Shown: positions 8,975 through 17,917 of the stretch, piece by piece
How the letters are laid out: each line of letters starts with the position of its first letter
Numbering within the stretch: the stretch's first letter is position 1
From: an uncultured Bacteroides sp.
Lineage (GTDB): Bacteria > Bacteroidota > Bacteroidia > Bacteroidales > Bacteroidaceae
Direction of reading: 5' to 3'
Assembly (NCBI GenBank): GCA_958477465.1
Contig: CAUEFX010000051.1
Span: 1 to 32,410, forward strand
Length of the DNA stretch: 32,410 nucleotides
Translations under genes and position numbers: made by a program
The notes under the pieces: generated by a model
What the model was told of the DNA's origin: nothing
Databases searched by the model: none
What the model saw: only the letters and a program-made list of their open reading frames with translations

Positions 8975-9760
8975 ATGAAGAGATCAATCGCAGTAGTAGC
9001 CATGCTTGTGGTGGGGTTCGCTGCCACAACATGCGCACAAACGGGCAGAGAGATTGCCCAAAAGGTAAAAGACCGTCCCGACGGCGATACCCGTCGGTCT
9101 GAAATGGTTATGACGTTAATCAACAAACGCGGAGCGGTGCGCGAACGCAAGCTCATTTCCTACTCCATCGATGTGGGCAAAGAAAAGAAAGACCGCAAGA
9201 GCATCATGTTCTTCCAATATCCCGGCGATGTAAAGGGGACGGGCTTCTTGACGTGGGATTATGATGAGCTAAACAAGGACGATGACAAATGGCTCTATCT
9301 GCCCGCCATAAAGAAAACGCGCCGTATCAGCGGTTCGTCTGCCAAGCAAGACTACTTTATGGGTAGCGACTTTACCTACGACGACATGGGCAGCCGCAAC
9401 GTGGACGAGGATACGCACACGCTCCTGGGCGAAGAAACCGTCGACGGACAGAAGTGCTGGAAACTGGAATCCTTGCCTAAGGACAAGCGTGATATTTACT
9501 CCAGGAAAACGGCCCTGATACGTCAGGACTGTCTGATACCTGTCAGGGTGGAATATTACGACAAGATGGGCAAGCTGCACCGTCGTCTCGAGATGTCGGA
9601 TATTGCCAAGGTAGAGGGCTTCTGGGTAGCCCGGAAGATGCACATGACCAACGTGCAAACCGAGCATCAGACGGTTCTCGAAATCAAGAATCCGACGTAC
9701 AACATTCCCATGGAGGAGAGCAAGTTTAACGTGACCACGTTAGAGAAAGGCAGGTTCTGA
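8975..9760 (+). CDS. Outer-membrane lipoprotein-sorting-type (LolA-like) periplasmic protein
   Basis: The 261-residue protein begins with a signal peptide (MKRSIAVVAMLVVGFAATTC, cleavage near AQT). It has the fold signature of the COG2834/LolA-like group: RRSEMVMTLINKRG, GTGFLTWDY, DKWLYLPAIKKTRRISGSS and QDYFMGSDFTYDDM. Proteins of this type are half-barrels that hold hydrophobic molecules in the periplasm and are often encoded beside MMPL exporters. The likely job here is to carry the exporter's substrate to the outer membrane. The Cys at residue 20 resembles a lipobox (TTC), so a lipid anchor is possible. The TGA stop overlaps the next start (TGATGA at 9758-9763). Confidence 0.85.
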   Translation: MKRSIAVVAMLVVGFAATTCAQTGREIAQKVKDRPDGDTRRSEMVMTLINKRGAVRERKLISYSIDVGKEKKDRKSIMFFQYPGDVKGTGFLTWDYDELNKDDDKWLYLPAIKKTRRISGSSAKQDYFMGSDFTYDDMGSRNVDEDTHTLLGEETVDGQKCWKLESLPKDKRDIYSRKTALIRQDCLIPVRVEYYDKMGKLHRRLEMSDIAKVEGFWVARKMHMTNVQTEHQTVLEIKNPTYNIPMEESKFNVTTLEKGRF

Positions 9761-11019
9761 TGAAAGCGTTCAATCGTCTTTCCGCGGGGCTTTGCCTCTC
9801 GGTCTTTCTGTTTTGCCCCGTGCATGGAGTTTGGGGACAAGGAGCGGGCGAATCGTCGTGGCAGCTCAAAGGCCTTGTCGACACCTACCACGCCTTCCGC
9901 TCCGAAAAGCCGAACGATTGGATGTCTTCCCGTACCCGACTCAGGGGCGAGGTCGGCAAAAACTTCGCAGGCTCTTCGCTCTTCGTCTCGTTCAACGCTA
10001 CCTACAACGCCTTGCTGAAAGAGCGCACCGGCTTTGAACTGCGGGAAGCATACCTTGACCATCGGCAGGAGCACTGGGGCTTTCGTCTCGGGCGACAACT
10101 TGTCATCTGGGGTGCGGCCGACGGCGTACGTATCACCGACCTCGTCTCACCCATGGATATGACCGAGTTCTTGGCGCAAGACTACGACGACATCCGCATG
10201 CCCGTCAATGCCCTGCGGTTCTTCGTCTTCAACGACAAGATAAAGCTCGAACTGCTTGCCGTTCCCACTTTCGAAGGATACAAGCTGCCCACCGATGCCG
10301 CCAATCCGTGGAGCGTGTTGCCTAAAGAAACACCCCGGTCCCTTGTCTGGGACGCGGAGGGAAGCCGCCCCGAGCTACGCCTCTCCAACGTAGAATACGG
10401 GGGCAGGCTCTCTTTCGCCCTGCCGGGGGTAGACTTCTCGCTTGCCGCGCTGCATACGTGGAACAAGATGCCCGTCATCGAGTACAAACCATCGGGCTCC
10501 CAACTTACGGTTTCGCCCCGATACTACCGCATGGGATTCGTCGGAGGCGATGTCTCAAAGCCCTTGGGACAGTTCGTGCTGCGCGGCGAAGCGGCCTTCA
10601 ACCTCGGGAAGCATTTCAGCTACATACAGCAAGCCGCCTCCACCCCTCAAAAAGGATTCAACACCATCAATTGGTTGGTGGGGGCCGACTGGTATGCCCC
10701 TCATGAATGGACAGTGATGGCTCAGTTCTCTTCCGAGAGTATTTTCAAGTACGAAAGCTACGTCGCACAGCCCCGCCATAATTCGCTCCTTACGCTCTGC
10801 GTGTCGAAGAAGTTACTGGACAGCAACTTACAGCTTTCCGACTTCACCTATTTCGACCTCAACCACAAGGGCTGGTTCAGCCGTTTCACGGCTGACTATG
10901 CCCTGAACGACCACATCCACCTCTTGGCAGGCTACGACTGGTTCGGAGGAAGCGAGGGTATGTTCGGCCCGTATAAGCACAATTCGGAAGTATGGGCAAA
11001 GGCTAAATACTGCTTTTGA
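9760..11019 (+). CDS. Outer-membrane beta-barrel protein (DUF1302-like)
   Basis: The 419-residue protein has a signal peptide ending near HGVWGQ and alternating amphipathic strands throughout. It ends in an aromatic residue (WAKAKYCF), as expected for an outer-membrane barrel. The segment GRQLVIWGAADGVRITDLVSPMD resembles the conserved G-R-Q-x-x-x-W-G-x-x-D block of DUF1302-type proteins, which are encoded with MMPL exporters and LolA-like proteins in many Gram-negative bacteria. It is one base out of phase with and coupled to the LolA-like gene, completing an inner membrane, periplasm and outer membrane set. The exact substrate is unknown. Confidence 0.75.
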   Translation: MKAFNRLSAGLCLSVFLFCPVHGVWGQGAGESSWQLKGLVDTYHAFRSEKPNDWMSSRTRLRGEVGKNFAGSSLFVSFNATYNALLKERTGFELREAYLDHRQEHWGFRLGRQLVIWGAADGVRITDLVSPMDMTEFLAQDYDDIRMPVNALRFFVFNDKIKLELLAVPTFEGYKLPTDAANPWSVLPKETPRSLVWDAEGSRPELRLSNVEYGGRLSFALPGVDFSLAALHTWNKMPVIEYKPSGSQLTVSPRYYRMGFVGGDVSKPLGQFVLRGEAAFNLGKHFSYIQQAASTPQKGFNTINWLVGADWYAPHEWTVMAQFSSESIFKYESYVAQPRHNSLLTLCVSKKLLDSNLQLSDFTYFDLNHKGWFSRFTADYALNDHIHLLAGYDWFGGSEGMFGPYKHNSEVWAKAKYCF

Positions 11020-11234
11020 GATCCACACCATTTTAATAACCATAAACAAAATTTGAAAAGATTATGAAGAAGACATACGACAGCAGTTAAAGAGAATGCG
11101 GACTTAAGCAATCGGAATCGTTTAAGTTAAACGGTGAAAGACGTTCCAATGGAGCGATCAAAGCCGTTTACTGAAGCTGTTTAAGTAGAACAGCAAAATT
11201 ATTCAAAGTATAACCATCAAAAACATCAAAAGTC
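11020..11234. other. Gap between the export and uptake units, with small inverted repeats
   Basis: This 215-bp gap contains CGTTTAA-G-TTAAACG (near 11119-11133) and GCTGTT-N7-AACAGC (near 11175-11193), short inverted repeats that could be operators or RNA hairpins. A 9-codon frame at 11064-11090 would encode MKKTYDSS. No TAnnTTTG promoter box was found, so the downstream genes may be read from upstream or from a non-consensus promoter. Confidence 0.35.
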
Positions 11235-11690
11235 ATGTTACTATACAACGTAAAAAAAGAAGAGATGCGCATCGGTAAACACAAGGGCAAAACCATGTAT
11301 TACGCCTCTCCCATTGCACAAGACAAGATTACCACCAAGCAGCTAGAGGATCGGATTGTCAATGCCACAGCCCTGAGCCGTGCCGACGTGCGGTCAGCCA
11401 TCACCGCCTTGGCGAAAATCGTACGTGAAGAGATGCTCAGCGGCAGAACCGTTGACCTGGCCAACCTCGGGTCATTTAAGGTTGTATCCAACGGGAAACG
11501 CGTGGAAACGGAAAAAGCCGTTACCGCCGAAACTCTCAAAACACCACGCATTCAGTTTTTTCCCAAACTCGAAATGCGCAATCAGGCAAAAAACGTACAG
11601 CATGTGGTGATACGTGAAAGCGAGGCCGGATCGGCTAAACCGAGTCCGAATCCCGGAGATTTGCCCGAAGCACCCGATTCTGCTCTTTAA
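11235..11690 (+). CDS. HU-like DNA-binding protein (HU-HIG type)
   Basis: The 151-residue protein carries the Bacteroidetes HU-like fold. Features include a first strand MYYASPIAQDKITTKQLEDRI, helices with LSRADVRSAITALAKIV, then TVDLANLGSFKV, the HU signature where the DNA-binding arm begins, and a Pro/Ser-rich tail (SAKPSPNPGDLPEAP). Such proteins bend DNA and organise the nucleoid, and Bacteroidetes genomes hold many copies. The gene ends 18 bp before the TonB receptor start, so it may be cotranscribed with it. It could also start at the ATG at 11265 or 11295. A role in regulating the receptor is possible but not shown. Confidence 0.82.
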   Translation: MLLYNVKKEEMRIGKHKGKTMYYASPIAQDKITTKQLEDRIVNATALSRADVRSAITALAKIVREEMLSGRTVDLANLGSFKVVSNGKRVETEKAVTAETLKTPRIQFFPKLEMRNQAKNVQHVVIRESEAGSAKPSPNPGDLPEAPDSAL

Positions 11691-11708
11691 TATTCATAAC
11701 AAGAAACA

Positions 11709-14051
11709 ATGAAGCAGCAAGTATTATTTTTCTTTTTCACGCTGATGCTCACAGGTATCAGCGTGTCCGCCCAAACAGGTGGAGGACGGATTGCAGGCGT
11801 GGTCATCGACAATGCAGGCGAAGAACCACTGCCCGGCGCAACCATCTTCATCGAAGAGCTGAAAAAGGGCATTGTGACAGACGGGCATGGCGAGTTCTTA
11901 CTTTCCGATGTTCCCGCAGCCACTTATACGCTTACTGTAAGGTTTATAGGCTACCACACGCAAACCCGCAAGCTCACGGTGGGTAAAGAGAGAGGGAAAA
12001 AAATCATCATCCGCCTGAAAGCCGAAGCAAAATCGTTGGACGAGGTGGTAGTGATGGGTAAGAGCGAAGCCCGTAAGTTACGGGAGCAGGCCATGCCCAT
12101 ATCCGTTATCAGCATGAACCAGATACAAGGAACGGTTAACAATGTACAAGACATTCTGGCAAAAACCGCCGGAATCACCGTGCGTGCCACGGGTGGAACG
12201 GGCAGTACCTCTCGCATATCGGTGCGCGGACTGGAAGGCAAACGCATCGGGCTTTTCATTGACGGGAATCCGATGAACGACAATTCCGATTTTATCGACA
12301 TCAATGATATTCCGGTCGAAATGATCGACCGCATCGAGATATACAAAGGAGTTGTCCCTGCCAAGTTCGGAGGTTCTGCCGTAGGTGGTGCGGTCAATAT
12401 TGTCATCAAAGAGTATCCGCCTAAATATTTGGACGTGAACTATTCTTACGGCAGTTTCAATACGCACAATGCATCCGTTGTGAGCAAGATGAACATTGCC
12501 CCAAAAGGAATCGAGTTCGGGCTGGGAGGTTTTTATACCTATGCCGACAACGACTACAAGATGAAGTCTCCTTTTCAAGAGGGGCTTACTATAACCCGCG
12601 ATCACGACAAGTTTAAAAAAACAGTCATCGGCGGTAGCTTTAAGGCACGGAAGTGGTGGTTTGACTTGGTGGAGTTTGAACCCGTTTTCATACATACTTA
12701 CAAAGATATACAGGGGATAGAATCGAACATCCGGCATGCACACAGCCATTCCAACGCCTTTATTTTCGCCAATAAGATGGAGAAAGAAAACTTCCTCTTA
12801 GACGGCCTGGACTTGGACTGGCAGCTGGGGTATATCTATACCGACTATCATTTTGCCGATACCGCCTCGCACCGCACACATTGGGATGGAACGCATTATC
12901 CGGCAGTTTCCGAATTCGGCGGCGAAATCGGCAAATGGGCTTCATTATTGACGAATGAAAAGCATCAATTGCAGCACAAATTGAATCTCAACTATCTTGT
13001 CAATGAGAACCATTCGGTAAACTTCAACTCTTTGCTGAAATACGCTCATGCCAACCCTCGTGATGGGATGAAGGACAAGGTCATAGGTTATCGTACCGAC
13101 TTTCCAAGCAATATGTTCAGTTGGGTGGCAGGCTTGAATTACGACTATCGCACCTCGAACGATAAGTTCCTTAACTCTTTCAACGTCAAGTATTACTACT
13201 ACTCGATGAAAACGCGGATGGCAAGTGTCCTGGTAAAGACAGCAGAGGATATAGACACACACAAGAATGATTTCGGCATCAGCAATGCACTTCGCTACCG
13301 CATCACACCCAGTCTGATGGCAAAAGCTTCGTTCGGATATGATGTAAGGCTTCCATCGGAAGAGGAACTGTTGGGTGATGGATACGTGATAGCTCCTGCC
13401 GGCAATCTCACTCCCGAACGCAATATAAGTGTCAACATAGGAATGTTATTCGATTTAACTGGAAAAGCCTCCTCTAACTTACAGATTGAACTGAACGGAT
13501 ACTATATGCATCTCAAAGACATGATTCGCTTTACGGGCGGATTCTTGCAGTCGCAGTATCAGAACTTCGGCGAGATGCGGACTCTTGGTATGGAAGCAGA
13601 GGTGAAAGCCGACATGACACGGTGGCTCTATGGCTATGTGAACGCCACTTACCAAGATCTGCGAGATGTGCGTAAGTATGAACAAAATACAACTGTTGCC
13701 AACCCTACCAAAGGTAGCCGTATGCCCAATATACCCTATCTGATGGCAAACGCAGGATTGGAGTTTCACAAAGAAAATCTGTTCGGAGGCAGCGGGATGA
13801 ATACGCGCATATTCACCGATGCTTCATTTGTGGAAGAATATCTGTACGACTTCGAACAAAGCCAATTCCAGCAGCATCGCATACCTCGAGCCCTCTCGTG
13901 CAATATAGGCTTTGAGCAAAGCTTTGGCAATGGGCGCTACTTCATTATGGGAAAAATAAACAACCTGACCGATACAAAAATGATCAGCGAGTTTAACCGT
14001 CCTTTACCCGGACGTAGCTTCACTATCAGATTCAGATACGTATTTAAGTAA
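11709..14051 (+). CDS. TonB-dependent receptor with CarboxypepD_reg-like N-terminal domain
   Basis: The 780-residue protein has a signal peptide to about VSAQ and a CarboxypepD_reg-like domain at about residues 25-105 (AGVVIDNAGEEPLPGATIF to VRFIGYHTQTRKLTV). The plug domain lies at about 115-225 (MPISVISMNQIQGTVNNVQD, GGTGSTSRISVRGLEGKRI, RIEIYKGVVPAKFGGSAVGG), followed by a 22-strand-type barrel. TonB receptors import iron chelates, cobamides or glycans across the outer membrane using the proton gradient. It is shorter than SusC proteins (about 1000 residues), which points to an iron or siderophore receptor rather than a glycan one. The DUF4374-type lipoprotein starts 30 bp downstream. The pair resembles XusA and XusB of Bacteroides thetaiotaomicron (established family knowledge; identity not tested). 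Confidence 0.87.
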   Translation: MKQQVLFFFFTLMLTGISVSAQTGGGRIAGVVIDNAGEEPLPGATIFIEELKKGIVTDGHGEFLLSDVPAATYTLTVRFIGYHTQTRKLTVGKERGKKIIIRLKAEAKSLDEVVVMGKSEARKLREQAMPISVISMNQIQGTVNNVQDILAKTAGITVRATGGTGSTSRISVRGLEGKRIGLFIDGNPMNDNSDFIDINDIPVEMIDRIEIYKGVVPAKFGGSAVGGAVNIVIKEYPPKYLDVNYSYGSFNTHNASVVSKMNIAPKGIEFGLGGFYTYADNDYKMKSPFQEGLTITRDHDKFKKTVIGGSFKARKWWFDLVEFEPVFIHTYKDIQGIESNIRHAHSHSNAFIFANKMEKENFLLDGLDLDWQLGYIYTDYHFADTASHRTHWDGTHYPAVSEFGGEIGKWASLLTNEKHQLQHKLNLNYLVNENHSVNFNSLLKYAHANPRDGMKDKVIGYRTDFPSNMFSWVAGLNYDYRTSNDKFLNSFNVKYYYYSMKTRMASVLVKTAEDIDTHKNDFGISNALRYRITPSLMAKASFGYDVRLPSEEELLGDGYVIAPAGNLTPERNISVNIGMLFDLTGKASSNLQIELNGYYMHLKDMIRFTGGFLQSQYQNFGEMRTLGMEAEVKADMTRWLYGYVNATYQDLRDVRKYEQNTTVANPTKGSRMPNIPYLMANAGLEFHKENLFGGSGMNTRIFTDASFVEEYLYDFEQSQFQQHRIPRALSCNIGFEQSFGNGRYFIMGKINNLTDTKMISEFNRPLPGRSFTIRFRYVFK

Positions 14052-14081
14052 CAAATTAACAATCATTAAACAAAAAAAGAA

Positions 14082-15320
14082 ATGAAAAAGAATGTATTTT
14101 TTGTAGCAGCGATATTCGCTGCATTGTGCCTTAACTCATGTGACAAGAATGATCCGGACAATCCTATTGCAGGAGGTTCGGGAAAGATTCTCCTAACAAC
14201 AGCCCTACCCAATGCAACAGGTATGGATGGAACGGTTTATATGCAACTCATTGATGAGCCTGTATTAGGCAAGACGATGGCTACCAATAACAACAATGGT
14301 ATAAATGTTCCCTTTGGCAGTTCTTATCCTATGATAATAGGTCAGGAAGTCTATGTCTTCCCAAGCTATCATTTGACAATGGACAAAAACGAACTGATTA
14401 AATACCGTCGCACGAATGGAATTTTACAAAGAGAGGGAAGCTTGCAATTGCCTGCCAATAACAGTGCCAACAATCTTGTCAAACTATCTTCCACAAAAGC
14501 CTATCTATCGCTTGCCGGACTAGGACTGATTTACATATTTAATCCCGAAACGATGCAGAAGACAGGAGAGATCAACCTGACCTCTTTGGGTATTCAAGAT
14601 AATAATCCGGACATCGGAATCATGATTGAGCGTGACGGATATGTGTTTGCTGGTCTAAGCCAGATGGTGGGAGGTTGGACAAGCCCTGAGAATTACAAAC
14701 AAGCAGATGTAGCCGTCATTGACACCAAGACGGACAAGTTGGTCAAGATGATTTCAGAGAAAACCAGTGGTTTTTCTCAAGCCACACGTCCGATCGACCC
14801 CAAGTCTTTATTCATGGATGAAAAAGGCGATATATACATTTCTTGTCTCGGGAACTTCGGAATGGTGGCAGGTCATAAGGCCGGCATACTTCGGATTAAG
14901 AAAGGAGAAACAGACTTTGATCCAACATACCATTGGACGATAACCGGAGCTTCTATCGAAGGAGAAGAGAAAGTAGCTGGTTTTGCCGCTTCAATTTGTT
15001 ATGCAGCCAATGGCAAAGCCTACGGATACATTGATATTCCCGGTTATTACAAACCAGGAGAAACGGGACATGGCGCTATAGCGAGCCGAGCTGTAGTCTT
15101 TGATTTATACAATCAGAAGATGAAGAAAATAGAAGGATTGGATTTGTCCAATGGCTATGGCGTGTTAGTGTCTAAATATAAAGACGGTTTGGCAATCGCC
15201 AATGCTTCAACGACAACAAAAGGCATCTATTATCTCAATCCTCAGACAGATAAGATTAATCCTATTCCTATGATAACCACCATAGGAAATCCCATGGCTA
15301 TAGAGTGGTTCGGCAACTAA
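14082..15320 (+). CDS. DUF4374-type surface lipoprotein (XusB-like)
   Basis: The 412-residue protein has a lipoprotein signal peptide with Cys20 in LCLNSC, followed by DKNDPD, which fits export to the cell surface in Bacteroides. The rest is repetitive strand-rich sequence with propeller-like units (YVFPSYHL, LIYIFNPETM, ADVAVIDTKTDKLVKMI, GIYYLNPQTDKINPI). DUF4374 proteins are encoded with TonB receptors, and XusB, a siderophore-binding surface lipoprotein, is of this type (from memory). The usual third gene, a PepSY-type inner-membrane reductase, is not found here. Instead an IS3 remnant begins about 55 bp after the stop. The gene itself looks complete and undamaged. Confidence 0.8.
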   Translation: MKKNVFFVAAIFAALCLNSCDKNDPDNPIAGGSGKILLTTALPNATGMDGTVYMQLIDEPVLGKTMATNNNNGINVPFGSSYPMIIGQEVYVFPSYHLTMDKNELIKYRRTNGILQREGSLQLPANNSANNLVKLSSTKAYLSLAGLGLIYIFNPETMQKTGEINLTSLGIQDNNPDIGIMIERDGYVFAGLSQMVGGWTSPENYKQADVAVIDTKTDKLVKMISEKTSGFSQATRPIDPKSLFMDEKGDIYISCLGNFGMVAGHKAGILRIKKGETDFDPTYHWTITGASIEGEEKVAGFAASICYAANGKAYGYIDIPGYYKPGETGHGAIASRAVVFDLYNQKMKKIEGLDLSNGYGVLVSKYKDGLAIANASTTTKGIYYLNPQTDKINPIPMITTIGNPMAIEWFGN

Positions 15321-15375
15321 ACTTATAACGCGAGTTCGGGATAGCCTCCTTCCAAAAATAAAGAGGGTGTCCGAC

Positions 15376-15780
15376 TGATGAAGTGACCCCAAAAATTTGG
15401 ACTGGTTAAACACTATCCAGTTATAGAAAGAGTTCGGTATTGTACTGGACTCTTTCCTTTTAACCGGGACTTAATTCTTTTATTATTATAATAATCTATA
15501 TATCCTTCCAAAGCCTTTGTGAAGTCTTCCGGAGACTCGAACTTTTCAGCGTATAGAAGTTCAGATTTCATAATTCTGAAAAAATTCTCCATCATAGAGT
15601 TGTCCAGACAGTTTCCCTTTCTCGACATACTTTGAATTATATGATGCTCTTCAAGCCTTTTCCGATATCCGAAGTGTTGGTATTGCTAACCTTGATCAGA
15701 ATGAAGTACGAGTCCGTCAAGGTTATCACACTTATCAAATGCTTTATCGAGCATGTCATATACTTGTTCAAGATGAAGTG
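15376..15780 (-). mobile_element. IS3-family insertion sequence remnant (orfB C-terminal part)
   Basis: On the minus strand the sequence reads QVYDMLDKAF, LVLHSDQG, a stop, QYQHFGYRKRLEEHHIIQSM, then MSRKGNCLDNSMMENFF, ending KGKSPVQYR. This is the last third of an IS3-family transposase, holding the second Asp (HSDQG) and the Glu (MMENFF) of the DDE triad. The codon after HSDQG, a Trp in intact members, is TAG (15686-15688). The first Asp and all of orfA are missing, so the element is dead. The end near 15376-15400 (GAAGTGACCCCAAAAATTTG) looks like an IS3-type terminal repeat. It abuts the DUF4374-type gene and may have replaced its downstream partner. Confidence 0.8.
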
Positions 15781-15819
15781 CACCCTCTTACATTTTATTT
15801 TTTTAGGAATATCCCCAAA

Positions 15820-16126
15820 TAACTTGATGTCTGCTTTAACGATAGAACCTGTTAGGTGTTTGCAGCGGACATCACCATAACCCATTGCCATTACCACTAC
15901 TTCTTGCAGTTGTTGTGAGCCCTCTCTTAAGTTGATGAAAAACTTCCGCTAATTGTTTACCGGAACTTCTTGTGTTTGATAACCAATGAATGAAATGACC
16001 AAGGTTTCTTCGGAAGATACATTGGCTAATGCAGTCGGTGATACAACCGTTGCTTGTACCTTTTACGAAGACTGACGCACCGGTAACCAGACCGAAATCA
16101 TCATTCACGGTACCGGAAATGCTTAG
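15820..16126 (-). pseudogene. SusC/RagA-type TonB receptor, decayed N-terminal fragment
   Basis: The minus strand reads ISGTVNDDFGLVTGASVFVK then GTSNGCITD, the start of a CarboxypepD_reg-like domain. After a frameshift it continues VSSEETLVISFIGYQTQEV, PVNN, an in-frame TAG, and INLREGSQQLQEVVVMAMGY then GDVRCKHLTGSI. That last block is the TonB box and plug start (VVVxGYG...LTG) of SusC-type receptors. With one frameshift, one stop and the whole barrel missing, it is a relic. It joins directly to the IS3 remnant, so insertion followed by deletion probably destroyed a glycan or nutrient uptake locus here. Confidence 0.75.
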
Positions 16127-16129
16127 CTA

Positions 16130-16575
16130 GAAATAGCTTGTGAGCTGATTCTATTTTAAAATATAAATGTTAGTTTTATGTTAGATAATTCCGGATACTT
16201 TAATCTTAAGAATTTGATTATAATACATATATAAATTTATTTGTTAGATTTAAAGTTTTTTTTTATAACTGTAAAATACAGATTTAGCCTTATATTTACA
16301 ATATGATATTATTGATTTTATCTAGTAAAAAAGCTTTTGCATTATAAGGACATTCAATTCTTCTTCCAGAATTGTAGTATATGTTTTATAATCATACCAA
16401 TAAGATAAAAAAGATAATGGTCAAAATAAAGCTCTCAAAACAAAATACTTGTTGTTCAATTATCTTATAATAGTAAAAATGAATTTGTTGATTCCGCAAA
16501 AGAGTTTGTATCAGATGTTGAGGTTTCAACAATATTAAATATTACTTTTATTTATAGTAACTAATTTGCATTAAT
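16130..16575. other. A/T-rich gap without recognisable genes
   Basis: About 445 bp of very A/T-rich sequence between the SusC relic and the lipoprotein gene. I see no supported gene, RNA or clear promoter. CTAATTTG about 15 bp before the lipoprotein start resembles a degenerate -7 box only loosely. Confidence 0.4.
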
Positions 16576-17415
16576 ATGAGAAAGGTATTTATTCTTTTGT
16601 TTATTTCTTTAGCATTGTTATCCTGTCAAAAAGAGGAAAACAATAGAAAAACAGAGTATCAAGTATTAACAAGTAAGGACGCATCCAAACCGTTTAGCTG
16701 TCTTGGAGAGAAACGTATTATTACGATTACGATTATAAAAAAAACATTAATAGATGATGTTTTAAGTTCAGAGGTTCCGATTATTCCCAGGGATGTTTCG
16801 GTAGAATTTGATAAAACTCTTTTTTCTGATATAGAAACAAAAGTGGAGGGCGATCAGGTAGTATTAAATATAACCTCAAATATTAATAAAGAAGATAAAA
16901 TTTTGAATGCTGATTTACAGATTTCTTACTCTACTATTAATGGCATAAAAGTAGAAAAAATTCCACTAATTATAGATAAAGGAAAGTTGACATTTGTGTA
17001 TAAAATCCATTCGGAACAGAATCCTTTTATTCTACCAGCTGAAGGTGGTAGATTTGAGTCACCTTTTACTTGTAAAAAACAGACATATTTGAATGGCCAG
17101 TTTATAGAGGAAACTTATTCATCATTAAACGGATTGAGATTTAAAACGATAAGTAGTGGTAATGTCTGGTTCCTTACAGTCAGAAAAGACGGAGAAAAAA
17201 TTGGTTTTTACAAATTTTCTTTTGTGGGAGAAGGACCATATAACCAAAAAACAGATCCAGAGTGCTATTTTAACATATATACCCATGATGCAGATTTAAT
17301 TACAGATAATCCTACAGAAATATTCAGACAAGATTTTATACAACCCCAGACCCCGGGTGAGGATTATTATAAACCTTCCCGGTCCTCTTATAAACATGGC
17401 ACTTTTGACTTTTAA
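16576..17415 (+). CDS. Predicted lipoprotein, unknown function
   Basis: The 279-residue protein has a clear lipoprotein signal (RKVFILLFISLALLSC, Cys17) and then strand-rich sequence. Two stretches (KDASKPFSCLGEKRIITITI and NPFILPAEGGRFESPFTCKK) look like successive Ig-like or BACON-like domains, which begin with a small polar turn followed by a G-rich strand. The end is polar (GEDYYKPSRSSYKHGTFDF). Base composition is more A/T-rich than in the export cluster, and the gene stands alone between relics, which hints at a separate origin. No partner transporter is adjacent, so no function can be assigned. Confidence 0.6.
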   Translation: MRKVFILLFISLALLSCQKEENNRKTEYQVLTSKDASKPFSCLGEKRIITITIIKKTLIDDVLSSEVPIIPRDVSVEFDKTLFSDIETKVEGDQVVLNITSNINKEDKILNADLQISYSTINGIKVEKIPLIIDKGKLTFVYKIHSEQNPFILPAEGGRFESPFTCKKQTYLNGQFIEETYSSLNGLRFKTISSGNVWFLTVRKDGEKIGFYKFSFVGEGPYNQKTDPECYFNIYTHDADLITDNPTEIFRQDFIQPQTPGEDYYKPSRSSYKHGTFDF

Positions 17416-17483
17416 CGTATTCAGTATTAACCTTAATTATATTAATTATAAAACAGTATACACGTTTGTTGATTTTGACAATT

Positions 17484-17606
17484 ATGTTTTTAACTTCATA
17501 TTTCGATGACAGAGAAGTAATGAAACAAGAATCTTCGCCACCATCTTTAGTAAAAAAAACTCGGCTTATCGTAACTAGTGTATATTCACTACTTTCTATA
17601 TACTAA
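17484..17606 (+). CDS. Possible 40-residue ORF, unknown
   Basis: ATG at 17484 opens 40 codons ending in TAA at 17604-17606, with MFLTSYFDDREVMKQ near the start and a Ser/Tyr/Leu-rich end. It sits between the lipoprotein gene and the terminator hairpin at 17647, so it could be the last gene of that transcript. There is no family match and little evidence of selection. Confidence 0.2.
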   Translation: MFLTSYFDDREVMKQESSPPSLVKKTRLIVTSVYSLLSIY

Positions 17607-17646
17607 TGCACTTCTTAATGTAGGTTATGTAGTAATTCATTATTTG

Positions 17647-17688
17647 AAAGCTGATAAAATATTTTTTTTTGAATATTTTATCAGCTTT
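17647..17688. terminator. Long 17-bp hairpin, probably bidirectional terminator
   Basis: The 17-nt arm 17647-17663 (starting AAAGCTGATAAAA) pairs perfectly with 17672-17688 around an 8-nt T-rich loop. T runs at the end of each arm allow function in both directions. It lies between the plus-strand lipoprotein region and the minus-strand fragment ending at 17719, as expected for a shared convergent terminator. Confidence 0.75.
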
Positions 17689-17718
17689 GTATATTGCATA
17701 ATATGATATAAATGAGAT

Positions 17719-17874
17719 TTATTTTTGCTGCCTCTTGGCACGCAGCATTTCTGCCGCCTTCATTTCCGTCCAACGCTCGAAGTCCTCCACCTCTTTCCTT
17801 ATTTTCCGTATCAGTTTCCTGTCCCTGTTCCACTCGAAGCAGTTCTCCAGTATGTCAAGCACCTTAGCGTCCAT
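17719..17874 (-). pseudogene. C-terminal gene remnant or 51-residue helical protein
   Basis: On the minus strand an ATG at 17874 gives 51 residues: MDAKVLDILENCFEWN, then a charged helix RKLIRKIRKEVEDFERWTEM ending MLRAKRQQK. The frame stays open upstream for about 14 further codons (GFVGEAVCDGG), so it looks like the tail of a longer protein. Codon use is richer in G/C than the A/T-rich surroundings. I cannot name the family. A coiled-coil mobilisation or regulatory protein of an integrated element would fit. The overlapping plus-strand frames are shadows. Confidence 0.4.
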
Positions 17875-17917
17875 TCCCCCGTCACAGACAGCTTCCCCAA
17901 CAAAACCCGTTAAATCA

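Noticed and set aside
11064..11090. Tiny frame MKKTYDSS, superficially like the four tra mini-ORFs
   Set aside because: It ends in TAA, lacks the Gly, stands alone and is not near tra genes; resemblance at this length can be chance.
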